A stretch of DNA of 64,000 nucleotides from Methanobrevibacter sp. (GCA_017434525.1 JAFRFD010000012.1:1-64000); one strand, 5' to 3'; positions 19,268 to 30,534 are shown, numbered from the stretch's first letter. Made by a program: numbers and translations. The notes: generated from the letters alone by a model not told the origin.

Positions 19268-20209
19268 ATGAAGATAAAAAAGTTAAATGAAGATGTATTA
19301 GTTGAAGCTCCTGGAAGTTTATCAGGAAATAAACTAAAAATATTCAAAGAGTTAACTGATGCTGGTTGGGACAATGAGGCTGCCGCTGATGCTGTCAGAG
19401 ATGATAAGTTCTACCAAAAAGTTTTACAGGTCAAGAAGGACGGTAAAGATTTAGGTCAGGATTTAGAAAAAGAAGTTAAATCTGAAAAAGAAAAGGATGA
19501 ATACAATTCTGATGGTATCGAAGGTGAAGAGGCTAATAGGTTTAGCTTAGGTGAAACTGAAAAAGCTTTTAATAGTTCAAAGTTCATGTCTGACAAAAAA
19601 TATAGACAGGCAGCTCTCAATAACTTAGTCAGAAATTATTCTGAGAATATGGGATTAAAAACTGCAGCTAAAACTATTTCAGGCTACAAACCTGAGTTTA
19701 TTAAATCATGGGCCGATAGCTTTAACTGGCAAGCAGTATCTGATACTACTGAGCCATTCGTACAGGCCATAAATAACCCCGGAGTTAATACTGCTCTGGC
19801 TAGGAGTGAAGACCGTTGAGTTAAACTATATAATACTTTATATGATGCAGATGGTGCTGACGCTACAAAATATGCTGCACAAACGGATGCCGTTATTTGT
19901 AATCCTAACTGGTATAAGTTAAAGAATAATAATGAGGCTAAACAAATAGTTAAAATTGATATAGCCGATAAAGGTGAACACAGAAAAGGTTTTAACAAAA
20001 GGCTTGATACTAATAACTATGGTGAAATACTTGACTTCGGTAAGAAGCTTGGCGTAAAAAATGACTCAAGCAGACTTGTAAATACTATTAAAAATAATTC
20101 GAAAAATCTTTCAAGAGAAGAAAAACTTAAAGCTGCTAAGGCTTTAGACTTGGACAAGAAGGACCTAGATACTTTATCTAAGGATTTAGACAATGCAGCT
20201 AACAATTAG
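19268..20209 (+). CDS. Helical structural protein of unknown function
   Basis: 313 residues, Lys/Asp/Ala-rich and mostly helical, starting 3 bases after the previous stop. One TGA (19817-19819) reads as Trp. The C-terminus overlaps the next gene by 17 bases (the ATG at 20193 lies inside it). Repeated short segments ending in SLSKDLDN-like helices suggest coiled coils. No family recognised. Confidence 0.5.
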
Positions 20210-20573
20210 AACAGATTCAAGAGACTTTAAAGAATCATTCATTTATGATTATCTACCCCTTTATATTTATAAGATGTTCCTGTTAACCGTTGATAGGACA
20301 AGGTTAAGTGAATTCGATAACTTCTTTAATATCAATTCATTTTCCATCTTATCTAAAGCCCTCAGGAATTTGCTTATAAGTAAGAACGGTAGTTATGAAT
20401 ATATCATTTCAATAAATAAAACATTGAAAGAGGATGGAATTTTATTGGTCTCATGAATAAACGTAATTACCTATGGAAACAGAGAAGTTAAAGGTTACCC
20501 ACTGTTGATTGACCTGTTTAATGGAATCTCTGATGATATAGGAAATATATATCGAGAATGAGTAGGTGACTAA
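20193..20573 (+). CDS. Small tail-completion-region protein
   Basis: 126 residues with two TGA codons (20454-20456 and one near 20559) read as Trp. It starts inside the previous gene and its TAA is directly followed by the ATG of the next, indicating translational coupling. The fold is mixed alpha/beta by composition. Position before the tail terminator suggests a head-tail joining role. Confidence 0.5.
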
Positions 20574-21293
20574 ATGGCGATTAGATATTATGATGGAGCG
20601 ATGGTTGATAAAATTAAAGCCTGAGTCAAAGACCCTAATATGACCGTTTTATCACCATCTGATTCAACTAGGTTATTCCAGATGAGAGCTGACCAAGTAG
20701 ATGATAAACCACTAAGGTTACCATTAATTGCTCTGTCTAGAGATAGTGATATAGAAATCATTTCAACGGCTAAACGTGCTCTGACTTATGATGCTGGTCA
20801 CATTACTAATGACGAGAATGACCGTAATAAATCAACACCTAGTGTTTCAAAGGTATTAAATGCTATACCGATTAAATTAACTTATCAGCTAGATATTTAT
20901 ACGAAGTACTTTGCAGAAGCTGATGAGTACATGAGGAATTTCATTTTCAACTTTATTAACTATCCAAGAGTTAGTATCGAGATTCCTTACAATGATGCAA
21001 AGGTACTTCATAATTCTACTGTATTAGTTGAACCAACTGTCTCTGACAGTTCTGATATACCAGAAAGATTGATAGCTGGACAATTCACAAGAATGACCAT
21101 CAGATTATCAATCGATGATGCTTACTTATTTAGTGTACCATTTATGGACAACTGGATGGTTGAGACTGGGAAAGTTGGAATTACAACAGGGCAGTTCATC
21201 TATAATGATAATGGTAGAAAAATAGGTGAAATCTTAACTGATGTTAATACTGATGAAGATTTCACTGTCAATTGAGAATTAAAGGAGAGGTAA
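20574..21293 (+). CDS. Tail terminator/completion protein, putative (gp15/gp3-type position)
   Basis: 239 residues with two TGA codons (20622-20624 and 21273-21275) read as Trp; the second is three codons after DEDFTVN. It immediately precedes the sheath gene, where the tail-terminator protein of myoviruses is often encoded. The central part has strands with IPIKLTYQLDIYT and RLIAGQFTRMTIRLS. The call rests on position and on the tail-tube-like strand pattern. Confidence 0.5.
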
Positions 21294-21294
21294 A

Positions 21295-22635
21295 ATGCCA
21301 AGAATAATTATAAAAGAAGATGAATTAACTACATTTGCCCAGTTTAATGCCACAGAGAATTCGGTATTAGTACCTTTATTCGTTACCTTAGACAATAAGA
21401 GCTCAGCTAGATATTCTAACTTAGCTGAATTCAAAAAGGACTTCCCAACTGCTTCAGTAACCTGGGAAGAAGAAGCTGATACTGAAGGTGTCTATAGAGC
21501 TAAGGTTAGTGGTGGGGTTGTATCTTACTGGAGGGATTCAAGAGCTCTTGGCGGTGACCAGTATAGAGAAATCATTTTATTTGATAAGTCTTATTTAATG
21601 ATTTGTGAATTGCTCGCTGCTGGTATGCCTGTTGTAGTTAAGCCGATTTATCATGAAGGTGAATTCGCTAATGAAGCTGAAGCTAGTAGCACTATTCAAA
21701 CTTCTATAGCTGAGGCTTTCGCCGAATTCAATGACAAGAACTTATGGAACATTAAGTTTGTTACTTCTGGTGCTTATCCTAACGTTATCCTAGATGGGTC
21801 TAGCATCTCTGGTGCTTATACAAGCTTAAGAGCTGTTCCTAAAGACAGAGCTGACTGTATTGACCTTCTAGAATTTGAAAAAACTTTACCATTTGATGTT
21901 GAAGTTGACTCACAAAGTTCAGAAAGTATCCCTACTCTGAAGAAAGTATTATCTTTATTAAGTAGTGGAAATAGCTTTGAAGCTGCATTCTACCCATGGG
22001 GTGTTTATACTACTTCTGCTGCAGGATTAGTTAACCAGATGTCTGCTGAAATGCCTGCCTGCTTTGGTTATTTATTAGCCGTTGCACAGAATGCTTTAAC
22101 AAATGCTGACTGGTTAGCTAACTCAGGTACTATTAGAGGTAGAGTTCCTAACTTAAATAGCTTAAAGTATAATATCGGTGAAACAGCTATGCACTACTTA
22201 CAGGGTGATGGCGATGAAGGTGAAACCGCCGACGTCAGAGTTAATCCAATTATGCCAGTAGGAACTTATGGTACAAGAATTTGGGGAAATAGAACAACTG
22301 TTTCTGATACATCAGATAAGTACACAAACTTCTTAAATGTCAGAATTCTAGTTTGTGACATCAAGAAGCAATTATACCATGCATCATTAAGAGTTACTTT
22401 TGAACCTAACGATGACATTGCTTGGATTAACTTCAAGAAATTAAATAACACATTATTAGACCAGATGCAAAGTGGCCGCGGTATTCAGTGGTATAGGTGG
22501 AGTAAATTAATTACTGATAAGAAAGCTACTTTAAAAGCTTTATTAACTGTTAAACCAATTGAAGCATTAGAATACTTTGATATTACTGTTAACTTAACTG
22601 ACGGTGGTTCAGTTGAAGTTGAAGAAGTAATTTAG
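21295..22635 (+). CDS. Tail sheath protein
   Basis: 446 residues, starting one base after the previous stop and followed by the tube gene. The N-terminal region NSVLVPLFVTLDN and the C-terminal domain (DIKKQLYHASLRVTFEPNDD, then RGIQWYRW and PIEALEYFDITVNL) match contractile-sheath proteins, which drive the tube through the envelope. There are no TGA codons. This gene establishes the myovirus morphology. Confidence 0.85.
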   Translation: MPRIIIKEDELTTFAQFNATENSVLVPLFVTLDNKSSARYSNLAEFKKDFPTASVTWEEEADTEGVYRAKVSGGVVSYWRDSRALGGDQYREIILFDKSYLMICELLAAGMPVVVKPIYHEGEFANEAEASSTIQTSIAEAFAEFNDKNLWNIKFVTSGAYPNVILDGSSISGAYTSLRAVPKDRADCIDLLEFEKTLPFDVEVDSQSSESIPTLKKVLSLLSSGNSFEAAFYPWGVYTTSAAGLVNQMSAEMPACFGYLLAVAQNALTNADWLANSGTIRGRVPNLNSLKYNIGETAMHYLQGDGDEGETADVRVNPIMPVGTYGTRIWGNRTTVSDTSDKYTNFLNVRILVCDIKKQLYHASLRVTFEPNDDIAWINFKKLNNTLLDQMQSGRGIQWYRWSKLITDKKATLKALLTVKPIEALEYFDITVNLTDGGSVEVEEVI

Positions 22636-22655
22636 TAATTGGAGGTTAAATACTT

Positions 22656-23237
22656 ATGGCAGAATTTGGAACATATCATTTAGCTGATAACCCAACTGTT
22701 TATCAACCAGTAAGACAGAATAACTTTAGATTTATCGTTTCTGGTTTAGATAGACTATTAAGAGTCGGTGAAAACCCAGACGATGATAATTCCTACATTA
22801 CAAACGCTCAGGAAATTATCGACTTCTCAGTAGTATCATTTGAACCACCACACTTTAAGCAAGATGAAATTGCTATTAAGCGTGGAAACAGCACTGTCTA
22901 CTACGCAGGCGTTCCTACTTTTGATACAAAAGCATTAGTAATCAACGACTTCGTAGGTGCTGACGGAAAATCAGTATTACTAGCTTGGCAATCATTATCA
23001 TATAACATTTTCGAAGATACTATTCCAAGTTCAGATAAATATAAAGTTGATGCAACCGTTCTTGAATACTTACCAGATAACACATTAGTTCGTTACTGGG
23101 ATTTAAAGGGTTGCTGGGTATCAAGCTTATCAGAAGATGGCTGGAGCAATGAAAACGCAGGAAAGAAAACTGTTACTGCCACCATCCGTTATGATAGAGC
23201 TATCCCACATCTACCAGATGCTGAATTAGCTTTATAA
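22656..23237 (+). CDS. Tail tube protein (gp19-like)
   Basis: 193 residues with GGAGG ahead of the start. RQNNFRFIVSGLDRLLR, the middle beta strands and EYLPDNTLVRYWDLKGCWVSSLS are typical of T4 gp19-type tube subunits, which stack as hexamers inside the sheath. It directly follows the sheath. There are no TGA codons, fitting a high-copy protein. Confidence 0.88.
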   Translation: MAEFGTYHLADNPTVYQPVRQNNFRFIVSGLDRLLRVGENPDDDNSYITNAQEIIDFSVVSFEPPHFKQDEIAIKRGNSTVYYAGVPTFDTKALVINDFVGADGKSVLLAWQSLSYNIFEDTIPSSDKYKVDATVLEYLPDNTLVRYWDLKGCWVSSLSEDGWSNENAGKKTVTATIRYDRAIPHLPDAELAL

Positions 23238-23245
23238 AAATAGGT

Positions 23246-23264
23246 CTTGTATATTATATCAAGG
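23246..23264 (+). promoter_or_regulatory. Possible promoter motif TTGTATATTATAT
   Basis: CTTGTATATTATATCAAGG differs by one base from the element at 4083-4101. It ends in the ribosome binding site of the 23276 gene. Confidence 0.35.
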
Positions 23265-23275
23265 AGTAATAACTT

Positions 23276-24028
23276 ATGAGTAATGTAACAATCCAAGAAG
23301 AATATAGTTTACCATCAAAGGGACAGATTTATAGTGTTAAGTTTGACCCATGCGTTAAATTAAGAAGTATGACTGTTGCTGATGAGATGAAGAGATTAAC
23401 TTCAACAGACAGTCCATACAAGAATATGTCAGAAATTATTGAAAGTTGCCTAGAGACAAAGTTGCCTGTTTCAGTCTACGATATGTGTCTAGGCGACTAT
23501 CAATATCTTTTACATAAACTAAGAGTTGTAACTTATGGTCCTGACTATAAGCTATCAATTATTTGTCCTTATTGTGGTGAAGTATTTGATTATGATATTA
23601 ACCTTGATGAATTAGAGGTATATGAATTTGATGATACTGTTAAGCCAATTACTACTTTTAAATTACCAGTAACGGGCAAAACAATTGAAATTGGATTCCA
23701 AACTCCACGTGACTTAGATAACATTGATAAAAAGAAAAAGAAATTAAAGAAGGAATTCCCTGATTTAAAGGAAGACCCATCATTAATGTTAAATCTTGAG
23801 TCAATGATTAAGACAATTGATGGACAACCAGTTAATCCAATTACAATTGAAACATTCATTAAAAAATTACCAATGAAAGATTCAAGTTTAATTTTACAGA
23901 AAGCGGAAGAATTAAATAGTAAGGTAGGAATCGATATTCATATTAATGCAGAGTGTCCGACCTGCGGATATGATATCAATACTATGTTTCGCTTCACAAC
24001 AGAATTTTTTAGACCCCGCGTTGACTAG
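23276..24028 (+). CDS. Tail assembly chaperone / gp26-like protein with zinc ribbon
   Basis: 250 residues between tube and tape measure, the usual site of the tail assembly chaperones. A zinc ribbon is formed by CPYCGE (about residues 98-103) and CPTCGYD (about residues 226-232). The same layout occurs in T4 gp26-type baseplate-hub assembly proteins, which is the alternative name. A T6 run at 24005-24010, seven codons before the stop, could shift ribosomes into the overlapping frame that ends at 24233. That would give a product extended by about 74 residues. There are no TGA codons. Confidence 0.65.
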   Translation: MSNVTIQEEYSLPSKGQIYSVKFDPCVKLRSMTVADEMKRLTSTDSPYKNMSEIIESCLETKLPVSVYDMCLGDYQYLLHKLRVVTYGPDYKLSIICPYCGEVFDYDINLDELEVYEFDDTVKPITTFKLPVTGKTIEIGFQTPRDLDNIDKKKKKLKKEFPDLKEDPSLMLNLESMIKTIDGQPVNPITIETFIKKLPMKDSSLILQKAEELNSKVGIDIHINAECPTCGYDINTMFRFTTEFFRPRVD

Positions 24029-24233
24029 CGACGGTAAACCTTACGGACCATATAGATTTAAAGAAATAGTAAAACAGTGTTATATTATTTCAACAAAATG
24101 TAATACTTCTTACACTGATTTACTTGAAATAACTCCACGTGAGCGTGATTATTTATTCGAATTTATTATGGATGAAGTAAGGGAAACCGAAGAATTAACA
24201 AAGAAAAAATTACAAGAGAGCGGATTACGATAA
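23970..24233 (+). CDS. Overlapping frame, probable frameshift extension of the chaperone
   Basis: The frame +1 (or -2) to the 23276 gene is open well past its stop and codes for a helical tail. After the T6 run it reads LDPALTSDGKPYGPYRFKEI, and it ends in TDLLEITPRERDYLFEFIMDE. That ending resembles small gp51-like or chaperone T-domain proteins that follow gp26-like genes. Candidate ATGs at 23946 and 23970 lie inside the first gene and have no ribosome binding site, so a shift on the Phe codons at 24005-24010 is more likely than separate initiation. A homopolymer sequencing error is the other explanation. Confidence 0.6.
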   Translation: MISILCFASQQNFLDPALTSDGKPYGPYRFKEIVKQCYIISTKCNTSYTDLLEITPRERDYLFEFIMDEVRETEELTKKKLQESGLR

Positions 24234-24252
24234 CAGAAAGGAATAGTCATAA

Positions 24253-26406
24253 ATGGCAGACGTAGAAAAAAAAGCAATGAGCTCAACTCCAAAAGTCAGC
24301 GTTGATGTCGGTGGCCAGTTTGACTATATCAGAAATCTAAGGGAAAGAAAAAAGCTTCAAGCTGAGATAGAAAAACTTCAACAGAAATCTCAAACTAAAC
24401 TTAATAGTGAAGAAAAGAAACAACAAGAAGAATTATTAAAAGAAAAAGAAGATAGATTAAAACAAATTAATGAAGACATTGAAGACGAAAAGGACAAACG
24501 AGATGAGAAGAGGAATGAAGTCTCTAAGAAAGTTCTAGAAAATGCTGGTAATGCAGCTGCCTCTGCTGTTACTGATGGTCTTCTTAAATTAAAATCTACT
24601 TTAGAATCTACAATGGATTCTTTCTTGAAGACTCAAGAAAGTATCGCTTATAACTTAAATGGTACTTCATTAAGTGTCGAAAAGGTAAGTGATGATTTAA
24701 CTAGAGCTATAGCTGGTAGTGGAATCGTAAGGCAGGAAGCTGTTTATTCTAAGTTAGATGAAATGGTTAGACAAGGCATTGTTTACAATGTTGAACAAAG
24801 AGCCTTTTTACAAACATTATCTGATGACTTAGGAATGATGTTTAATGCTACTGACGGAACATTCTTAAGGTTAATTAATTTACAAAGAAAAGATTTAACC
24901 GACCAAAGAATGGCCATTCAAGCTAGTTTAAAAACTTTCTTGAATCAAAATTATGAGACTTCTCAATATATAGCCAATGGATTCCAGTCAGTATCTAATG
25001 CTTTAATTGAAGCCCAATCAACTATGACTTCTTCAGCTGGAATGGCTCTAGAAGCTACTATTCAAAAGTGAATGGGCTCTTTATCAAGTGTTGGTATGTC
25101 TGATTCAACAATTGATGCTTTAGCTACAGCAATTGGACAATTAGGTTCAGGTAACTTATCCGCCTTAAGTGGAAGTAATATGCAGAACCTAATTGTCATG
25201 GGTGCTGCTCAGTCTGGTTTATCATACGCTGATTTATTAACTCAGGGTGTAAGTTCTCAGGCCGCCGAATCATTGATGCAGGGAATTGTTAAGTATATTT
25301 CTCAAATGGGAAATAACTCAAGCAATGTAGTCAGGTCTGAATATGCTAGAATCTTTGGTTTAAATGTTTCAGATATCCTCGCTGCTTCACAAGTTGGAGA
25401 TATTGGCTCACTCGGTTTGAGTAATGATATTTCAGCTCTTCTGAATGCTACATCAGGATATGTATCTACAGGAAATAAAATCAATAACGCTTTAGCCAAC
25501 TTTATGTATGAGTGGGCTACTGGTGTCGCCTCAAATGATTTGAATTATGGTATATATAAGGCACTGGATTTAGTATCAAGTGTTGGACAAGTTCTCACAT
25601 CCGGAATTACTGTTTCAGCTAAATTCTTGGGAAGTGGTGTTGACCTTGACCTAAGTAAAATTATTGGTGCAGTACCACTAATATCTACTCTTCCATCATT
25701 ATTATCGACTGGTTTAGACTCTCTTAGTAATGCTTTAAATGGAGAAACTGGTGCCTTATCTATTTTCAATAAGTTAAATATGAGAGGCGAAGGACAGCAG
25801 ATTAGGGCTGCTGGTCTGTTGACTGGTTTTACAAAGACATCAGGACTTGAAACATCAGGTTCTATGGTTATTGGAAATACCAATGAAGCTGATGCAGCCA
25901 ATGCAGCTATGACTAGTTCAGGTGACCTCGTAAGTAGAACTATGAAGGGTGAAGAACAAGTCTATGATGTTGATGACTTATACCGTTATATTGATGAGAA
26001 CTGGCAAGCTGATATTACTACCGGAATTAAAGATGAGTTATTAGTTCATAGCCATAATAGATTTGATGATATTTATTTATATCTGACTAATGATTTATCA
26101 AACATCTTAACTGAACAGTTACCAACAATTCTAGCTTCACAACCATACGGAACTTATACTAGAATCTCAGAAGCTGCTAATACCGTAACAATTGGAAATG
26201 ATTTAACTACAGCGTTTGACCTGATGTTATTATCAACCATGAACATTGTAAATATCTACGGATTGTTAGCTAATAAGTTTGGTGCTACCGAAACATTCGA
26301 CCCGTTAAAGAATACTACTTACGATTGGAACGCAAGCCTTGGTTGGTTAGTTGATGCAAGTAACTTAGACTATAAGGCTGCTGAGGAAGGTGCTACAGGT
26401 GGTTAG
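24253..26406 (+). CDS. Tape measure protein
   Basis: 717 residues, one TGA (25069-25071) read as Trp. Residues about 28-100 form a highly charged coiled coil (Lys/Glu/Gln repeats). The rest is Ala/Ser/Leu-rich with hydrophobic helices, including GLDLSKI and SVGQVLTSGITV regions. Its place after the tube and chaperone genes and before the baseplate genes is standard for the protein that sets tail length. At this length the tail would be of the order of 100 nm by the usual residue-to-length rule. Confidence 0.75.
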
Positions 26407-26411
26407 AATTT

Positions 26412-27632
26412 ATGAAATATAAGTTTAACGAAAGTAATAACATAACTGGCTTCATTAAGGAACTGCTTTATAATTTTAACCTTCCGACCTATGAAGTGTA
26501 TAAAGATGGTAAAGAATTAATTGAAGGCCGTAGTTATATAAAAGATATTAATATTTTCAAATACTCAAAAGGAAAGCTAGACAACATAGCTCCTTTTGAG
26601 TATGGGAGAAAGATTCTGAATTCAACTACTAATTTGAAGATGAATTCATCAATTTATGATACTTACACCCATGAATATCTGGGTAGGTATTTAAGATTTC
26701 TTAAGAATTACCGTGGCCTTGATTTAATGTCATTATATAATTGTTTTAGTTATAACAGAGCTTTAGAGCTTGAATATAGTTTACCAATTATGAATGACAG
26801 CAATGAAGTAATAAACCATATTGTTCTGAGTACTAGTGATACTCATTACAACTATTACTTGATTCCGGTAATTTTTGACCAAGAATATACAATAGCTATT
26901 GACTCATTTATTCCGTATGAATTATGTACTTTAATTTATACAGGAAATAAGTTATTAGATATTTCAAAAACTTTAATAAAAGAGTCATATCAAAAGGTAC
27001 CGGGCTCAAAGTTCTCAGCTCCTTATATTTATAAAACAGTAGCTTCTACTGGAGACAAAGACTACTGGAAATATGAAGAGAATGCTAGACTTTTGTTAAA
27101 GTTACCGAAGAAAATTGACTCATCAATTGTTATACTTGAAGGCAATTATCTAAGTTGTGCTAATATCTGTGGAGGTGTATTAACTCCTTATTATATTATT
27201 AATAAGGAAGATTTAGATGATAAGCCATCAAGGAACATCACTCCTCCTACAAGGCTATCACTTCTTGAGGTAAACAATGGTATCTCATACCCGTTTGCTG
27301 ACAGGTTAGTAGAATACTTATTAAACAATGCTATTACTCCTCTTGATGAGATAAGTGAAAACATTAAGAGAACACAGGATGCTGCTTACCAAAATAGAGT
27401 TTTCAAAGGTATCTACGGTAGGTGAGATTCTAATCTGAAATCTAATATCTATCATAATTGCCAGAAAGATATTAAGTATAACGTTTCAGAGGTTTACTTA
27501 CCTAACCCAAGTAGTGAGGGTGATACTTCTAATATTGAGGTACGAAGCCAAAAACAAAAATTCAAAGATTTATATCCAGATTTGCTGTACTTTGTAGATA
27601 GAGATGTAGAATCGTTATTAAGGAGTTTATAA
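26412..27632 (+). CDS. Baseplate/tail protein of unknown function
   Basis: 406 residues, one TGA (27423-27425) read as Trp. It begins 6 bases after the tape measure stop. It has a mixed alpha/beta composition with many Tyr and Asn residues and no recognisable motif. The next gene begins one base after its stop, so it belongs to the baseplate operon. Confidence 0.5.
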
Positions 27633-27633
27633 G

Positions 27634-28467
27634 ATGGAAGATAAACTAAAAATGATTCCTAACTATATTTATTTTTATCACCTTGATGAATTCTGTGTCT
27701 TGCCGTTATACCCAGAAACTATTACTGACCAGATGTCTTCAAAGTTTGCTGAGACTAACGCTCTGTCAAGGTCAGCTCCTGTATTCTCTTATATTAACTC
27801 TGGTCCTAGAAGTGTTAACATAAGCCTGAAGCTTCACCGAGACCTGATGAATGATTTAAATAGAGATGTCAGTAATATTAAAGCTAATGTAGTTGATTTT
27901 TCTAAAGGTGATTATATTGATACCTTAATCAAGTACTTGCAGGCTATTTCATTACCGAGATATAAGAATTATTCAACTGGTTCAAAAAGTGTTATTCCGC
28001 CTATGGTTGCTATCCGTTTTGGAAATGATATTTTCATTAAAGGTGTAGTTGATTCTGGAGTAACAGTTACTTATTCAAAGCCTATTATGGTTGATAATAA
28101 GTATGCTCAGGCTGAAATTAGTTTTAGCATAAAAGAAGTTGACCCTTATGATGCTGATTATGTAGCTGGTAAATATGATAACGGTGAAGGTGGTTCTTTC
28201 CGTGGATTGTTTGATTCAAGATTCAAGGGTGGTATTTATAAAGTAAATAATGCTAGTATTTCCAATTCTTCAAGCTCGGCTTCAGGAAGTAATGGTAAAA
28301 AGAAGAAGGGTACTAATTCAACTAAGACTACAAATAATACAACTACTCACTCAATAGTACCTGTACATTATGATAGATATGATGATGGTAGTAATAAAGT
28401 ACCACAAAAGAAAGTGAATATCACTATTCCGTTTGTAGATAAAGTTGTTAATGGACAGTTGAGGTAA
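27634..28467 (+). CDS. Baseplate/tail protein, XkdP-like region
   Basis: 277 residues. The N-terminal half has a beta-rich domain (FCVLPLYPETITDQMSS, then SVNISLKLHRDL, then KGVVDSGVTVTYSKPIM). This layout is seen in tail proteins that sit next to LysM-type baseplate proteins. A Ser/Gly/Lys/Thr-rich linker (about residues 205-245) separates a short C-terminal tail. The LysM-like gp53 homologue follows, supporting a baseplate role. Confidence 0.5.
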   Translation: MEDKLKMIPNYIYFYHLDEFCVLPLYPETITDQMSSKFAETNALSRSAPVFSYINSGPRSVNISLKLHRDLMNDLNRDVSNIKANVVDFSKGDYIDTLIKYLQAISLPRYKNYSTGSKSVIPPMVAIRFGNDIFIKGVVDSGVTVTYSKPIMVDNKYAQAEISFSIKEVDPYDADYVAGKYDNGEGGSFRGLFDSRFKGGIYKVNNASISNSSSSASGSNGKKKKGTNSTKTTNNTTTHSIVPVHYDRYDDGSNKVPQKKVNITIPFVDKVVNGQLR

Positions 28468-28472
28468 TTCTT

Positions 28473-28793
28473 ATGGAAGTATTAAAAGATAAATCGATTA
28501 AAGATTATGAGTACACCTCTAGATATGGCCCATTTCCATTCTTCTACAATGAGAATGATGACAAATATGTTTACGGAATAACAAGCTGGTTAAGCTTGGA
28601 CGCTGAATATTCAATACATAATGTTCAGGGCACAGATACTCTTGACAGCTTAGCTTTCAAGTATTATGGTAGACCCGACCTATATTGAGTCATTGCTGAC
28701 TACAACAGAATAACTGACCCATGAATTAACTTGTGGGAAAATTATAACTTCTTGTATATTCCTGCCCTTGCAGGTGTAAGATACGTATTATAA
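28473..28793 (+). CDS. Baseplate wedge protein with LysM-like fold (gp53-like)
   Basis: 106 residues. The core, TLDSLAFKYYGRPDLY-W-VIADYN followed by DP-W-INLW, matches LysM and T4 gp53-type baseplate proteins, in which both Trp positions are commonly conserved. Both are TGA here (28686-28688 and 28722-28724), good evidence that UGA means Trp. Read with the standard code the gene would be truncated at 71 residues. It ends with FLYIPALAG, the usual LysM-type final strand. Confidence 0.75.
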
Positions 28794-28795
28794 AA

Positions 28796-30100
28796 ATGGC
28801 AAATGTAATTAATGAATATAATAATAGAATAGGTTCTATACTTTCTTCATCAGTCAGAGTTGAAGCCCCGTTTATTAGAGTCAAAATCGGTGGCTTCTCT
28901 TTTGGCGTGTATGAAGAACAACAGAGAGGAACATCTGGTGCTGGCTTCTATAAGAATATAGCTACAAAATACCCAAACTATATTCAATCATTAGAAGTAA
29001 AGAAAATTAATGGTACGGTTAACCAGTACACTTTAAGTATTGACTACCCGGTTACCCATGAGAATGACCCAAACTTCTTTGAAAAGGTTTTCAGTTCTAT
29101 TTCTAATACTCGATTAATTACAATTGATTATGGTGACTTTATGTTACCTGAATATATTTATAGACAGGAAGAAGCTATCATTACTGATGTTAGTACTAAC
29201 CTTGATATAAACAATTCTAAAATAACCTATGTTGTCAAGGCTACTAGTACTGCTACTCTTACACTTAGTGGATGTTATAATTTTGGTAATGTTGACGCTA
29301 AACCTAGTGATGAGATAAAGAGAGTTTTATATAATGTAAACTATCACATGACCGATGTCTTTACTGGTATGAAAGATAAGGCTAAAGTTTTAGCTGACAA
29401 CTTGATTGCCAGTGATGACAAGAAGGTTCATATTCCTACTTGTGTTAATATTAGTGTGTTGGAATATATTTCCATTCTTGTTTCATATATGACACCAGTT
29501 GGTTCACCTGGAACTAGTGCTAAGAAAACTAACGTCTATTCACTTACAACCTATGAAGACACAACTGGCTCTTATGGTGGACCATATTTCAGAGTTCAGA
29601 AGATTCAGAAGGCTTCAAGTGTTTTGAATCAATTATGTACTTATGAAGTTGATATTGGTTACCCATCAGCTAATATTATCACAAACTTTAGTTTAAAGAA
29701 CCAAAGCAACTGGTCAATTTACTATAATTATAATCAATCATTAAATAATTCCGATTATATAAAGAAAATTGATGACAAAGGAAATATTGAGTATGAATAT
29801 TCACCAATGATTGTTGGCGCTAAATATGACCTAACGGAGTCTGATAAGACTTGGTGGACAAAGGTCACTGAGTTCCCAATTCAAGCTACGTTAACCTTAA
29901 AAGGTTTATTAAAACCTGCAATCTTAATGCAGTACCTAAAAGTTAACATGTGGTTCTATGGACACAAACATGCCTCATCTGGCTACTATATTATCACTAG
30001 TCAGGTTGATAGGATTGACCAGAGTAGTGGTTATACCACAACCCTTGAATTAACAAGAGTTGCTGGTGATGAAGGTTACGTAAAGGATTACTACGGATAA
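28796..30100 (+). CDS. Baseplate hub protein
   Basis: 434 residues with no TGA. The beta-rich N-terminal domain (APFIRVKIGGFSFGVY, then QSLEVKKINGTVNQYTLSIDY) and the later part (SSVLNQLCTYEVDIGYPS, LLKPAILMQYLKVNMWF, GYYIITSQVDRID) fit the hub of contractile tails (Mu gp44, gpD and T4 gp27 group). The following spike-like gene supports this. Confidence 0.6.
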   Translation: MANVINEYNNRIGSILSSSVRVEAPFIRVKIGGFSFGVYEEQQRGTSGAGFYKNIATKYPNYIQSLEVKKINGTVNQYTLSIDYPVTHENDPNFFEKVFSSISNTRLITIDYGDFMLPEYIYRQEEAIITDVSTNLDINNSKITYVVKATSTATLTLSGCYNFGNVDAKPSDEIKRVLYNVNYHMTDVFTGMKDKAKVLADNLIASDDKKVHIPTCVNISVLEYISILVSYMTPVGSPGTSAKKTNVYSLTTYEDTTGSYGGPYFRVQKIQKASSVLNQLCTYEVDIGYPSANIITNFSLKNQSNWSIYYNYNQSLNNSDYIKKIDDKGNIEYEYSPMIVGAKYDLTESDKTWWTKVTEFPIQATLTLKGLLKPAILMQYLKVNMWFYGHKHASSGYYIITSQVDRIDQSSGYTTTLELTRVAGDEGYVKDYYG

Positions 30101-30102
30101 TT

Positions 30103-30534
30103 ATGATTTTAAAAGCTTATATAGCAGAATTACCTAAAAGAGATGATAATATCTTTAAAGTAAGAATACCATTCATGGAAGATAATACAACCAATGAAAT
30201 GATATTCAATGCTTTATTATGTAACCAGCCAGGAGAGTATAAGGGTTATAGAGTTGGAGATTGTGTCTTCGTCTCATTCGAAAATGAAAAACTTGACGTG
30301 GCTATTATTCTTGGTAAATTATATGTTAATGAAGACATGGACCAACCAACTTACCATGTAGTAAATGAATTAAATGTAACATCCAAGGTAACGTTACCTG
30401 ATGATACAAGTATTGGTGGTTATTCAGCTAGTGATTTCTTTAAAATGTACCAGAACTTGAGCAACATTAATAATGGTGCTGTTGCTACTTCTGGAGGTAC
30501 ATTATTCTATGAAATAGTAGAAGAATGAAGTTAA
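30103..30534 (+). CDS. Tail spike/puncturing protein with OB-fold (gp5/gpV-like)
   Basis: 143 residues, TGA at 30526-30528 read as Trp just before the final Ser. Residues about 1-75 show the OB-like pattern of membrane-puncturing spike proteins (KVRIPFME, YRVGDCVFVSFENEKLDVAIILGKLY). The C-terminus is Ser/Gly/Asn-rich. It starts 2 bases after the hub gene. It is small and has no lysozyme domain. Confidence 0.65.
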
